NCBI RefSeq assembly: GCF_905475345.1
Contig: NC_066599.1
Location: forward strand, 4,560,501-4,624,500
DNA from: Vespula vulgaris
Lineage: Eukaryota; Arthropoda; Insecta; Hymenoptera; Vespidae
Direction of reading: 5' to 3'
Length of the DNA: 64,000 bases
Positions 52,148 to 63,028 of this stretch are shown here, in pieces. Position 1 is the stretch's first letter. Each line of letters opens with the position of its first letter. The notes beneath the pieces were generated by a model, which saw only the letters and a list, made by a program, of their open reading frames with translations, searched no databases and was not told the origin of the DNA. The position numbers and the translations under genes were made by a program.

Positions 52148-54126
52148 GTGTTTGTATACATTGTGTATTAAAAAAATTACACGGTATGTGTAACTTTTAT
52201 GTGAAGAATATAATTCTATTGTCTAAAAATAGTCGAGAGAATCAATCGAGAGTTAACGTGGATATTAACACGAAAAATGAATAATTGAGCCTCGATGTAT
52301 GCATATTATTTTAAAACTATACCATATAACATGGTAAAAATGTGTATACATTCATGTAACATAATTTTGTATACATACCTTAAAAATTTTAGTTGTATGA
52401 TCTCTGTATATATGCGATTGCTTTCATTAAGAATATCTATAATAAACAATAGACTACTTTGTTAGATCCATGATGTTTTTTAACCTTTGTTATACTAACA
52501 GTTATGAATAGGTACATTGAACAGTTCAAGATATAATTTTGTATATTGCGGTAATATAAAATAGGAAGATAAATGTATTAAATTTAGTTAAACATGTAAT
52601 TAGATGTGAAGTATTTGCTATTTAAGTGTGTATATATTTACAAAACATTATTTATATTCCACGATGTACAGTATCCAACCTTTTTGCAACAGCGTTAATT
52701 TATTTAAAATAACTATAGGAAACAAATTAAAATTATCTACAAGCTGAAATAAAATGTCGTTATTTGATAAATATTAATTTCACAAATACATATCCCAACA
52801 TTCGCATCACAGTATACAAATATTAATTCGATATAATTACAAATATAAAATTTACATTGTTACGGAACACACAGTTCGCATGGAATTTAAAATTACTTTA
52901 TCTGATCATAATTCTATAAATTTACAGTATATACGCGAATCTTTCTTTTTTTAGTTGAAACTCAAATTAATTCGATGATCATTTTTCTACTTCTTTTTTT
53001 CTTTTTTATCGAATCTTCAGCATCTACATCGAATCTCATTGGAAGATTGTGTACTTGTATCTACGTACCTTGGTTTTTACGATACGTGATTATCAATGGT
53101 CAACCTGATGATCCTTGAGATTTCTATCTGCAACTATTGAAATAAAATTGAAAAATCTAAGATATAATAATAAATTCTTATCATATAGAGTTTAAAATAT
53201 ATCTGCATCGTAAATTTTTTACTATCGGAACGTTATCTGTAAAAAGACCACGGTTTTAGAGATTTTTTCTTAAACCAGTCCGTTAAAAAAGATCCTATAA
53301 GATACGGCGTTAAGGTATGCGCGTTTATCATATCAGAGTTTGGAGGTTTCGTAGGATCGTGGGAACCTGTTTCGATAGTTCTTAGTGCTCATCCATGAAT
53401 ACTTCCAATTAAAATCACGTGCCAGTTTTACAGTTAGTTATAAACGAAAAAAGAAAAATAAAAACAAAATTTTATTTTGTCAAGTTCTGATGTTTCTTTG
53501 CAAAAAAAAAAAGAAAGAAAAAAAAATCACGAATAGAATAAAAGACGAGAATTTTAACGGCATAATAACATATTTTCTGTTCGCGATATCAAGTTGATCT
53601 GATCCAGGACATTAGCTCAGAGAAACTTTCACGTACAAATCGCTATCCGGCATCAAAGTTCATTGTAACTTTCCAGAGTTATTTCTGAATGAAAGGTCGT
53701 TCGTAATAGCAATAGCGTATTCCAAACATTGTTTTCAATTTATTAAAATTTTCAATGTATTAAAATATATCATTTCCATACTTTTAATGTACTTAACGAT
53801 TCTACGATATTTGATTCTTACCAGTATAAATAATAAAAAAGTTTTGTTTAATCTCACAAGATCCTATATTAAAAAAAAAAAATCAATTTGATCGTCACAC
53901 GAATATATACACGTTGCATAAATACATAACAATGATCGAATATTGACATAAAAAACATATATAGGATCGAATTTTAAATAAGATTTTCATTCAAAAGAAC
54001 GTAGAAAAAAATAAGTGAAGAACATGGTTCGTTCTGTATATACCCGCGTATCGATATACCGTTGTGTACCATTCTCCTTTTATTTGCATACAATTTCAGC
54101 GCACCCTATTCAAAGGAAGAAGAAAG

Positions 54127-54215
54127 GATGATGATGATGAGGAGGAGGAGGAGGACGACGAAGATGTGGAAAGGAGGAAGAGGACGAGGAGGAGAAGAAC
54201 AAGGAAAAGAAGGTG
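54127..54215. repeat. Purine-rich GAT/GAG/GAA tract
   Basis: Nearly uninterrupted purines and GAT/GAG triplets. They generate overlapping Asp/Glu/Arg-rich open frames on the plus strand and a Ser/Phe/Pro/His-rich one on the minus strand. I treat them as repeat artefacts in a leader or promoter. Confidence 0.7.
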
Positions 54216-54616
54216 GGGAAGGTGTAGACGGTCAATCGGTGCCAGAGTACCGTTGGATCTGAATGGAGCTTGAGAGAGAGATAGCTTTCGGTTTCCCTAC
54301 ACAGCATCCGTTCTCGATCGTTGCAGCACCTTCAAAGTTGTGTGTCGCAGCTGGGGCTCTCCTTTAACCCCTTCCACTTTTCTCTCACTGTTACCTCGCA
54401 CAACGCGTTATTTCACGCTCGTGACTTGCCGAGCTAACTACCGCGAAACCATCCTCGACACGACGGATTTCTCCTTCGAAGGAAGGAAAAACGCTCGATG
54501 TTCGTTTCCTCGATTATCCTTCTTTCTCTTTTTCACTTAATTACCTTATTTCAAAGTGTATTAGAAAAGAGCGGTTGAAGTGTGTGAGCGCGGGAGCATT
54601 CGAGCATTCACGAACC

Positions 54617-54638
54617 ACGTGCACCTGCAGGTGCACGT
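54617..54638. promoter_or_regulatory. 22-bp perfect palindrome with abutting E-boxes
   Basis: The 22 bases equal their own reverse complement. The centre is CACCTG directly followed by CAGGTG, and each end is ACGTG-like, so CACGTG also overlaps the left edge (54616-54621). It lies about 100 bp upstream of the proposed first exon of the SESTD1-like gene. bHLH or Snail/Zeb-type factors bind such cores; binding here is inferred. Confidence 0.5.
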
Positions 54639-54719
54639 AGGCGTTAACAGCTGCCGGTGATCCTTTCGAACCTTTTAACCGACGAATTTCCCTTGAAATA
54701 TCCTTTCAGGGATAGTGAA

Positions 54720-54779
54720 ATGTATCATTCTGGTGTGGGTATTTTGGATCGAACGTTTCTTACGTCGACGAAATACCAG
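54720..54779 (+). CDS. Sestd1: Candidate alternative first coding exon of the SESTD1-like gene
   Basis: An ATG at 54720 opens 20 codons (MYHSGVGILDRTFLTSTKYQ) that end exactly at a strong CAG/GTACGT donor, phase 0. The first AG after a long T-rich tract downstream (55282-55283) joins it in frame to AATTTCATT and on through the Met at 55305. This would add 27 residues before MPTKGLE. Without it the exon would simply be 5' UTR. Splice signals support the junction; its coding status is uncertain. Confidence 0.4.
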
Positions 54780-55304
54780 GTACGTTAGATTTTTTATTTC
54801 TTTTTTCTCTTCATATTTTAATGGAAAAAGAGAATGGAAGAAAGTGTATTCGAAAACTTCCTAGGTACGTTCATTTTTTCATCATTTTTAAGATTTAATT
54901 CGATTGCGGAACTACGTAGAGTTCATTTTTAGTTTGATTGGATTCGATCGTCGATCGAGCATCAAGTTTGCTGAGCGTGATATGGATCGTTTACACAGAT
55001 CGTGGATCGCGTTACAAGCTTTATACATGCTTGATGATCAATTTGCAGACGGTTTACTGATATAGATAGGTACCTCCTAACATACTTTCCGATACTTTCT
55101 TCTTGGTCGCGAGTGAGTGTATTTGAAGTATGTCAACGTGCTCCTACAGAAAGAAACTGTTCGATTTCCAGTGCGATCATTCCATGCGAAATCGATTATT
55201 TTTTAGAGTAACATTTCTCTTTCTATGTTTTGAATAAGTTCGGATTTGGTATGATCTTTTTTTCTTTTTTTTTTGGAATCGAGAATTTCATTATTGTTGA
55301 AGAA

Positions 55305-58300
55305 ATGCCAACGAAGGGTCTGGAGACAGCAGATGTCCTTGCGGCCCTTGAGTCGAAGCTCGCTTATCTTCCTGGTGGACGTGATCGCGAAGGACGACCT
55401 TTGATAGTGGTCAACGTCCCATCTGAACTTCAACCGACAACGAAGCCACGCTTGGAATCGATCATCTTATATTTCTTGTCGATTTTCAGGTAATCGATAA
55501 ATTATATCGATGAAAAAGGCATATAATGACAACTACTGTACATAGAAATACGTCCACTTCACCGATTTCGATAATGTTTGAATATATTCCCGGGAGCGTC
55601 ATTCTGAATAATTTTTTTCTGTGCAAAAAAACATTGCTTGGCTTTAATTTCCGAGATATTAGTGCAAATATTTTTGAGTTTTGTTTTTAGTTAAGATTTA
55701 TTGCTGCGGTTAATAATTAGCCTGAGCAATCTAAATTTAAATTAAATCTAACCGAAATCTAAAATCATACTTAACTCAAACCTAAAATTACAATTAAATG
55801 AGTTTTGAATTAATTTCAATTAGTTTATGTTTAAATTTGAGTAACAATTCAATTGATTTAGGTTGCGTTAGGCTAACAAATTTTAGTAACAAATTTTAAC
55901 TAAAAATCAATCCCAAAGCAATTTTTCAGTTGATTGGTGTACATGTTACATTTCTGATCAGTTAAGGATAGCTAAGTTGTGTTTCTTTTTCATCTCCCTA
56001 TGTTTACAAAATGAAATGCGAGACATAAACATATTGCGGCATGAACATACAATACAATCATATCGTTCGTAGATAAGCCTAAGTTAAATCTGAACGGCAT
56101 CCAACGCACATAAAAGTTAAAATGTCAGAAATATTTTCATGAATATTTCAGAAACTAAAACTGAGCGGTGATTATACGTATATATGTGATCAGTTGAATA
56201 TAAAAAGTTTAATATTCAATATGAAGTCAAAATTTTCATTTCTACAATATATTTAAAGATTACCGATATCGGTAAGATGGACGTATTTCTATATAATTAT
56301 TCAAATAATTTCTCTGTCATCGGATGTGTATCTACTTCTGACGACTCTAATTTTCCAATTATTTATAGCGAAGGGACGAAGAAAGGTGGTCTGGTATTGA
56401 TCATAGACGCACGCTATCGAGCATGGCGAGTTGCAAGATCCTGCATCAGGTTATCGGTGATGCTTCTAGGAAGTCGTGCAACTTCCGTGTTCGTTATACG
56501 TCCAGACGGCTTCTGGGATAAGCGTGTCGACAGTTGTACCAAGTCCTATAAGGACAGCGAGGTCCGTATATTTTCTCTGAAAGAACAACTTTTTTTCTAA
56601 GCGATTTCTACTAATAGTTAACCCCATGTTTATTCGTACAAGTAAGTATTTCCTCGCTTTAAGATTATTCAATTTGTTTAATCGTTATAAACATCAAATG
56701 TCGGATCAATGATTTCTCAACTTGTTTTATGAAGTAGAAAAGGCTTTTCGAACAAACAACGTAATTCGATACGTTTCGATTAATCTTGACAAGGAACGAG
56801 ATTTGATTTATGCTTTTGGTTTTTTTTTTACACCCGTTTTCATTGATTTTAATTAATTCAAGAAGAGTACTTGCTGTTATTGGCAATTTTTTAAATTATT
56901 TGTTTTGATATCTTTTTAGCCAATGTATGTTACCGTCGAAAGACTTCACGGGTTTATTGAATTTTCTCAATTACCATACGAATTGTGTGGCAATAAATTT
57001 TACGATCATACGGAATGGATTCGAAAACGTTTGGTACGATTTATTGTATATGTAAGGGTTTTTAAAATAGAGTTATTGAATGTTTTTTGTTTTTAAATAA
57101 TACACTCAAATTTTTTAAAATCTTTATTGTAATATATAATATGATCGAATACAATTATATATGAAACATAATATCGGCTAGGTGGCAACTATTTTTTTTT
57201 GCACGATATCACTCTCATTTTTTTAAATTGTTGATGATATTTTTACATAATTTATTTAAAAAAAAAACATTCCGTAACTTTCATTGAAAAAATTCTATAT
57301 TATTTTTATTAAATTATTGCTTAATTAATTTATCGATTACTTTATAGAAAGTCGAAGAATACATGAAAGATGGCCTAGAATTATTATCGAAAATGTCAAA
57401 TTTGCATGAACGATTGAACAGCCTTGATGGGATTCGCATGAGGCAATCAGATGATGATTTAGAATCTTATTGGGAAATCGGGATGGAACTTACGTCTGTT
57501 ACTTCTCGTATCCTTAACTCAGGTTAATTAGACAGTTTGTAAATAAATCATCGGAAATATGTATTATATAAAGAGATTTTGACAAAACATTTTCTCTTTT
57601 TATATTCATAGGTAGAAGTTTAGTTAATATTATGAGTAGGGATTCGTCAAGAGATTCTTTGGACACGGTTAAACGAATACATGGACTTCTCGATTCCGTT
57701 GAATTAAAACAGGTAACTCATTTACCATATATATATGGTGTGTGTGTGTGTGTGTATACCATACATATACGCATGCATGCACGTACGCACACACGCATAC
57801 ACACACACATCTAGATTTAAAATTTCCGTCATATTCATTATTTGTACAGGTCGACATTGAAAATTGTTGGACTCAAATGGAAAGAAGTTTGGATACTATA
57901 AAGGTAATAGACGATCTCGAAAAAGGTGTTTCACAAGTAACAAAGTGGATTTTGGGACCGGCTGATGCCATGTTGAACTCTTCCTATCAAATTGGTTTTG
58001 ATGTGATATCTTCGGACGAGCTTAGACGACAGCATGAACAATTAGAATTAAAATGTCGAGTAAGATAGTTACGAAAATGATTCCATTGTAGTTAATGTTC
58101 CATTGTAGATAATGTTCCTTCGATATTTGTTCAGGAGACGTACGGTCGTTATGCTGGGTTGCTTCATAAGATTGCCCGCTTGCCGACAGGTCATTTACCG
58201 GAGGATTTGAAATCTCAAAAGGATTTCATGGATTTTGTTTGTCGAAGTTTTGCATCTAGATTGGAAAGACGAAGAAACGTTCTTATTACCTGTCAGAGAT

Positions 58301-59636
58301 TTTTCAGGCTTGTATCTGAGGTAAGTTTAGGAAAAAAATATATTCAACAAAAAAAAGACATTTTTTTGACTCTTTTAGTACTTTGATAAGACGAGCGAAG
58401 TTTTTGACAAGCTGGTGATGACAAACACGTCTCATGATTTTTCTCAAGCTAGCTTGAAACTACTTATGTTGGAAAATAATCAATTGGCCTTGGGTAAGTA
58501 CGAAATTTTATGATACGATAATTGTTCGAAGCAATGTATGGAGTTTCAACTATGTTACTCGATACGTTTTATAGAAGCGTTAGAACAGGAACTTGTGAAA
58601 GAGGGTGAGAAACTTTCGGACATCTTATCGATGCCTGTCAAAGATGCCTTGGGAAGAGACGTTCATATCGATTATGGTGAGGACATCGTCAATGTACGCG
58701 ATATTTTGGATGCTACGATCGCTAGAAAGAATATCTTTAATGATAGCGTAGAGTTGCAGAAGTTAACCTTGAAACAAATCTCCTTAATACATACTTACGA
58801 GAACGACGCCGAACAGGTAAATCACGAATAAAAGATTAATTCGAAGTCCTATTTTCAAATCTCCTTGAGATGATACTTTTTAGGCTGTTAAGTGGCTGAA
58901 CGATTTGTTCAACGTTCTCTTTCACAATCTTATGGAGGTTGGATGTAACACTAGTGAAATACAATCGCAAAAAGAAAAACATCAGTCCTTTCAGGAAACT
59001 GCGAAGGTAAGTTCTCTATGGGTATAACAAAAAAATGAAGTTATAAGAAAAATAAGTAATGCTATACGATTTTATCTTTCGGTTTATTTTTCTTTTTTTC
59101 TTTCAGGGAACTTATGAGTACGGTTGTCAATTGGTAAACGGAGCACGAGTGTTGAGATTGTCTTGTAGATTACCATTGGACAACAACGTTCACTTGTTTT
59201 CAAGATTACGTCAAACATGGAAACAGTTACGCTCAGCTGGTCAAGAGCAACTAACTAGACTACGAGTGTGTGCTGTTTTTCATAGAAGCGTCGAGGATGT
59301 ACGTAAATATGTTTCGCTGATGGAGTAATGCATGATAAAGCAAAAACTTGAGTTACCATGAATGTTTTTCTTATATATAATTTCACAAAATTTTAGCACT
59401 GTTCGAAGTTGCGGGATTTGATTGAAATCGTTGGATCTTTAAAACGGGCGAGAAAAAATGAAGATTTCGCTAGCGAGTGCCGTGCCAGAGCCGAGATAAG
59501 GGACATCTTAGGTGATCGAGAAAAGCTACTGTTGGACGTTGGTCGCATGGTGAGACTGGGACGTCTTTTAAGGACCAGATTAAAGGAACCTGTATGCCAT
59601 CAACGGCAAGTACGACGACGGATCGATGATTCGTAA
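55305..59636 (+). CDS. Sestd1: SESTD1-like Sec14-domain and spectrin-repeat protein
   Basis: Twelve exons: (55284)55305-55489, 56369-56561, 56920-57033, 57348-57522, 57612-57712, 57850-58059, 58135-58320, 58379-58493, 58575-58816, 58884-59006, 59107-59298 and 59397-59636, for 691 residues (human SESTD1 is about 696). A Sec14/CRAL-TRIO-like domain comes first (LESKLAYLPGGRDREGRP, LVLIIDARYRAWRV, VIRPDGFWDKRV, GFIEFSQLPYEL, YDHTEWIRKRL). Helical spectrin repeats follow, including ALGRDVHIDYGEDIVNVRDI and YENDAEQAVKWLNDLFNVLF, which match SESTD1 closely. Known role in vertebrates: binds phosphoinositides and TRPC channels and influences Rho/Rac signalling in dendrites. There is no DH-PH module, so it is not a Dbl-type exchange factor or Trio. 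The stop follows an optional donor (CAA/GTACGA, 59611), so a longer isoform is possible. Confidence 0.88.
55490..56368 (+). other. Large intron of the SESTD1-like gene
   Basis: 879 bp of AT-rich DNA between the first two Sec14-domain exons. A short stretch at 55730-55910 is built of related AAT/TTAA-type words (imperfect repeats of AATCTAAA/AACTAAA). Nothing else was recognised. Confidence 0.7.
57738..57808. repeat. (GT)n and (CA)n arms in inverted orientation
   Basis: A GT run (57738-57755) is followed about 35 bp later by CA-rich sequence (57789-57808) inside a SESTD1-like intron. The two can pair as a hairpin and produce spurious Cys/Val and His/Thr open frames. Confidence 0.75.
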
Positions 59637-61167
59637 AATTAATCGCTAAGTTATTCTTTAAAGGAAATATTTCATTGAAGTGAAAACATTATCGTGATCG
59701 ATATTTTGGTGTTATATGAAAAAAAAAAAGAAAAAAAGAGAAAATGAAAGCCCGAGAGAGGAGATCGTGCAATTGGGTTAACTCAATAAACATAAGGTAT
59801 ATTTCACTCGTCGTAGTACGTGGCTTTCCGTAAACTAAAGTGCCAGGGGAAATAAAGTTGAATATAAATTGTAAGAAGCAGGAGGAGGGTGGACTAAGTT
59901 GGCGGTTAGCTCCGTTTTTAATAGAGGCGGCGTGTCAGTTCATGGCTGTTCGTCGAAGGGATAGTCACATCTTACGAGCGGTTCATGTGAGTTACATCAG
60001 ATCTAACGAAAGATATTTCTTTGTCATTTTCATTTGTTTTTATCCTTTGAATGTCTTATCAATGTGATCAATAGAAAATGATTATAAACTTTTTAAATAA
60101 TATTATTTATTCGCCTGATCGTCCGATTATCTTTGAATTCTTAGAAATGTGAAAGCGATTCGTGTGAACCAGATCAAACACGTGTACTCGTCTTTGATGC
60201 TTTTCATATGTGTTCTTGGCGCGACGAATATGGGACGGTCGCGCCTCGTTAACATATTTCAAGAACAGTATTCATAGAAGTAAAAGTCCTATTTTATAGA
60301 CGGTCATGGTCAAAAAATAACTCCACAAAGTGTAGTGGCTTATTGTTGGACTTCGTTCTACCTTGTCATTTCTTAGATATATCATATTGTTTACGAATCG
60401 TTGATCAAATGTTTTGTACGAATATATTTACGAATACATGATCTCAATCATACCAAAATATGTACCAGTATTAATTTCAGATCTTTGATGTAAATTCTTT
60501 AACATGAATAGATTATATCATCATTTTCTCACCCACGTTTCGTTTTTGGAAAATCCGATTGGCACTTTTCCACGAATCGAAGAAACTCTATCGATCGAAA
60601 TGATGTTGGCGTTAGAGTTTTAAAATCGTTTTTACATATTTTTTTATATTCGAATATAAGAAACTTATGGCGTAGAGATTAAAAATGGCGCATGATCGTG
60701 GTACTTGGTGCTACAGACAGCGTATCTGCTCCCCGAAATTAGAACTTCGTCCCACATTGAAGACCATCTGGCCGACGACGCGCCATCACGGCGCGCTGTC
60801 ACTGTCGTTGTTCTTACGCAATCACTAAAATTTGACGTTTTATCTTAGAAGGTAATGGCGTATCTAATTTTGTCAATGAAAACAGATCGATCGATGTTGA
60901 ATTTTATTCGAACTTATTTCTTCAGTACTCAATTCGCTTTATAACTCTTAGTACGAGTTATTTACATAGGTAATACTTAATATTTCTTCTATTTATATAC
61001 TTATCGGCTCGTTGAAAAATGACTCGAAAATATTTCTTTCTCTCTCTCTGTCTCTTATTATTATTATTATTATTTCTCTTTTTTTCTAGACGTTACGAAG
61101 TACGAGACGCAGTAAAATCTTTTTATACCAGCCTAAGTATTAAACATCATATTTATCATTTTCTAGA
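59637..61167. other. Spacer between the SESTD1-like gene and the Ser/Thr-rich gene
   Basis: 1.5 kb containing a candidate exon (59882-59986, listed separately) and a balanced-composition patch at 60690-60850 (CCGACGACGCGCC and neighbours) that ends at a possible donor (GAAGGTAATGG, about 60852). That patch may be the promoter and untranslated first exon of the next gene, spliced to the TTTTCTAG acceptor at 61166. A (TTA)n repeat lies at 61055-61074. Confidence 0.4.
59882..59986 (+). CDS. Candidate orphan exon, 35 codons
   Basis: A segment of balanced composition in AT-rich DNA, open in one frame (EEGGLSWRLAPFLIEAACQF, then MAVRRRDSHILRAVH), flanked by an AAGCAG acceptor and a CAT/GTGAGT donor, phase 0 on both sides. 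It could be spliced from the optional donor at 59611 of the SESTD1-like gene to give an alternative C-terminus. No domain was recognised, and it could be chance. Confidence 0.3.
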
Positions 61168-63028
61168 ATGTCCGAAGCCGAGGATGCTTCGGGCAAAGCC
61201 GGTAATCTAACAGCGATCGAGGCGATCTCGGCGAAACTGGCAGAAGTGACCCGGTTAGCTGAGAAACTGGATGCAAAATTGTGCGAAGCTGGAGCGAGGA
61301 CTCAACCGGTACCGATCCCTACCTCGGCTTTATCGATTTCTTCTACCCTAACATCGACAACGACGACTTTAGCGCGCACTATGCCCCCCATTGTTTTACT
61401 CAAATCCGCAACGACAACGACAACTTCCTCGATCACTGCACCGATCAGTGAAATAACTCCTACATTCGTTTATTCGAATGATTCTGCTTCAACGTCGATC
61501 GGTGCTGCCGATGTGTCCACTTTAACTTCTTCTTCTAATTTTGGATTCTTGCCTGGACCGATCGTTTCGCATGTTGAAGATACTAAAACTTCGTCAGTAG
61601 TTTCATCGATTCCTTCTGGTAGCTTCCCATCGATGATGGCTTCGAGCGAGGTCGTTTCAAACACCTCGTCAATGATCGATGCTGCTGAAGAAAAACAAGA
61701 GATCGTAAGTGTAAAGTAAATTAAAGAATTATGTAATAATTGGCTTTCCATTAATTTAAATGTTATTTTTTTCTTAGGAGGATGTTGAAAAATTACACGA
61801 AGAGAGCACGAACGAAGATGTCAATGTTGATGGTTACGTGACAGCTACGGAATGTTCGATCACGCCTACGGCGAGATCTCGAAGCGAATCTTTCGTGACA
61901 TCTCCAGAATGCGACGACGTTGTAGTTTCATCAATAATACCAGCTACTTCTTCTAGCTCAACTTGGTAAAAATGAACATTACGATTTTCGTCGTCTATTC
62001 ATAAGATATTAATGTATTTCTTGATGTATATATCTTCTTGGTGATGTTTTATTTAGGTGGAAGCCGGAAGAACCGACGAAAGAGCCGGAAATAATAATTC
62101 CTGTGAAAGTTGAAAAGCCCAACGTGTCGATGCAAAGTACCAAAGTCGAAGCAAAAAATGAGTTGGTACCGATAGGGAAAGTCGTTTCCATTGAGAAGAC
62201 CACGGAGGTAAATCATAGGCCTTTCTATTTTTACTTCAGAAGCTTCGGGAATAATTTCAAAGAAAAATATCTCGATTTATCGTAGGAGAGATCTGGAAAG
62301 ATCGTAAAGGAGGTCACGGAAACGACTACTTTACATGTCTCGCACGATACTCATTTAGGGGTGGCATCTTATAAAGTTACCTCAAATACGTTGCAAGATT
62401 ACACGCAAAACGTGGATGTTAAAGAGATGCAAGATTCGCATCATGTAGTAATCGAAGATCCAAATAAAAGATTGAATGGTATCGATCGAGAAATCGATGC
62501 CATTTTTATGAAAGGTACGTTTGATTTCGATAGACATTTAATTTATAAACTTTCTTAATTTTTAATTTTATATTACGATTTTTTATAGGTTTGTCTGACG
62601 AATCTTTATCCAAGGACGAATCTTCGAAGAGAACACCGACTTGTACTAAAATGATCAAGGAGATTACAACCGACGAAGAAAAATCGCATACGATTAGTAA
62701 GGAAACGAAAAATGTTTGTTCGATCACGAAAACTTACACGAGACATCACGAAGACAGTGGTATCGAGATGTCTCCAACAAAACGCGATAAAGATGAAATC
62801 GAAGGGGAGGAGTTTTTGGAAAACGCAAGGAAGGTGAGTCGTTCGATCGACGATATCACGCAAAACGACGAGAGAAGTTCGTCGATCGGCTGCTGCAACT
62901 GCAGTTGCGCTCACGATGCTGCTTGTTTCGCTCGTTACGACACTGGTTTATCAAAGTTCGCCGAAATAACTGCCGTGGCTTTGGCAAATGAGAATCGACG
63001 TCGCCTGCCTCTAGCTAATCCAAGCTGA
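61168..63028 (+). CDS. Uncharacterised Ser/Thr-rich protein with C-terminal Cys cluster
   Basis: Five exons: 61168-61704, 61778-61965, 62057-62207, 62286-62514 and 62589-63028, for 514 residues; all phases close. The N-terminus (NLTAIEAISAKLAEVTRLAE) is an amphipathic, possibly coiled-coil helix. A long Ser/Thr-rich, probably disordered region follows. Exon 4 has KIVKEVTETTTLHVSHDTH and RLNGIDREIDAIF. The last exon ends with a module that looks constrained: RSIDDITQ, then CCNCSCAHDAACFARYD and LSKFAEITAVALANENRRR. No signal peptide or membrane helix is evident. I do not recognise the family and assign no function. The ATG lies one base after a TTTTCTAG acceptor, so an upstream untranslated exon is likely; a coding upstream exon would have to end in phase 2 and none was found. 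Confidence 0.75.

Larger units (their letters stand above)
51861..54719. other. Tim44 3' UTR, intergenic DNA and SESTD1-like promoter
   Basis: AT-rich to about 54050, with a GA microsatellite at 52121-52147 and a likely Tim44 polyadenylation signal (ATAATAAACAAT) near 52440. From 54110 to 54220 there is a purine-rich GAT/GAG/GAA tract whose open frames are artefacts. From 54230 to 54720 the composition becomes balanced, with CG dinucleotides and a 22-bp palindrome at 54617. That part is probably the promoter and leader of the SESTD1-like gene. Confidence 0.5.

Noticed and set aside
54062..54307. Asp/Glu/Arg-rich and Ser/Phe/His-rich frames
   Set aside because: Overlapping frames on both strands of a GAT/GAG/GAA repeat; there is no splice context or family match.
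55305..59636. Trio/Dbl-family exchange factor as the identity of the Sec14/spectrin gene
   Set aside because: No DH or PH domain follows the spectrin repeats, and the length and several motifs fit SESTD1.
60690..60860. Possible protein-coding exon in the balanced-composition patch before the Ser/Thr-rich gene
   Set aside because: Stops in all frames over most of it; better explained as promoter or untranslated first exon.
61019..61210. 63-codon plus-strand frame overlapping the start of the Ser/Thr-rich gene
   Set aside because: Begins in a TC/TTA repeat and runs out of frame into the real exon. Only the segment after the 61089 acceptor was kept as a speculative alternative tail.
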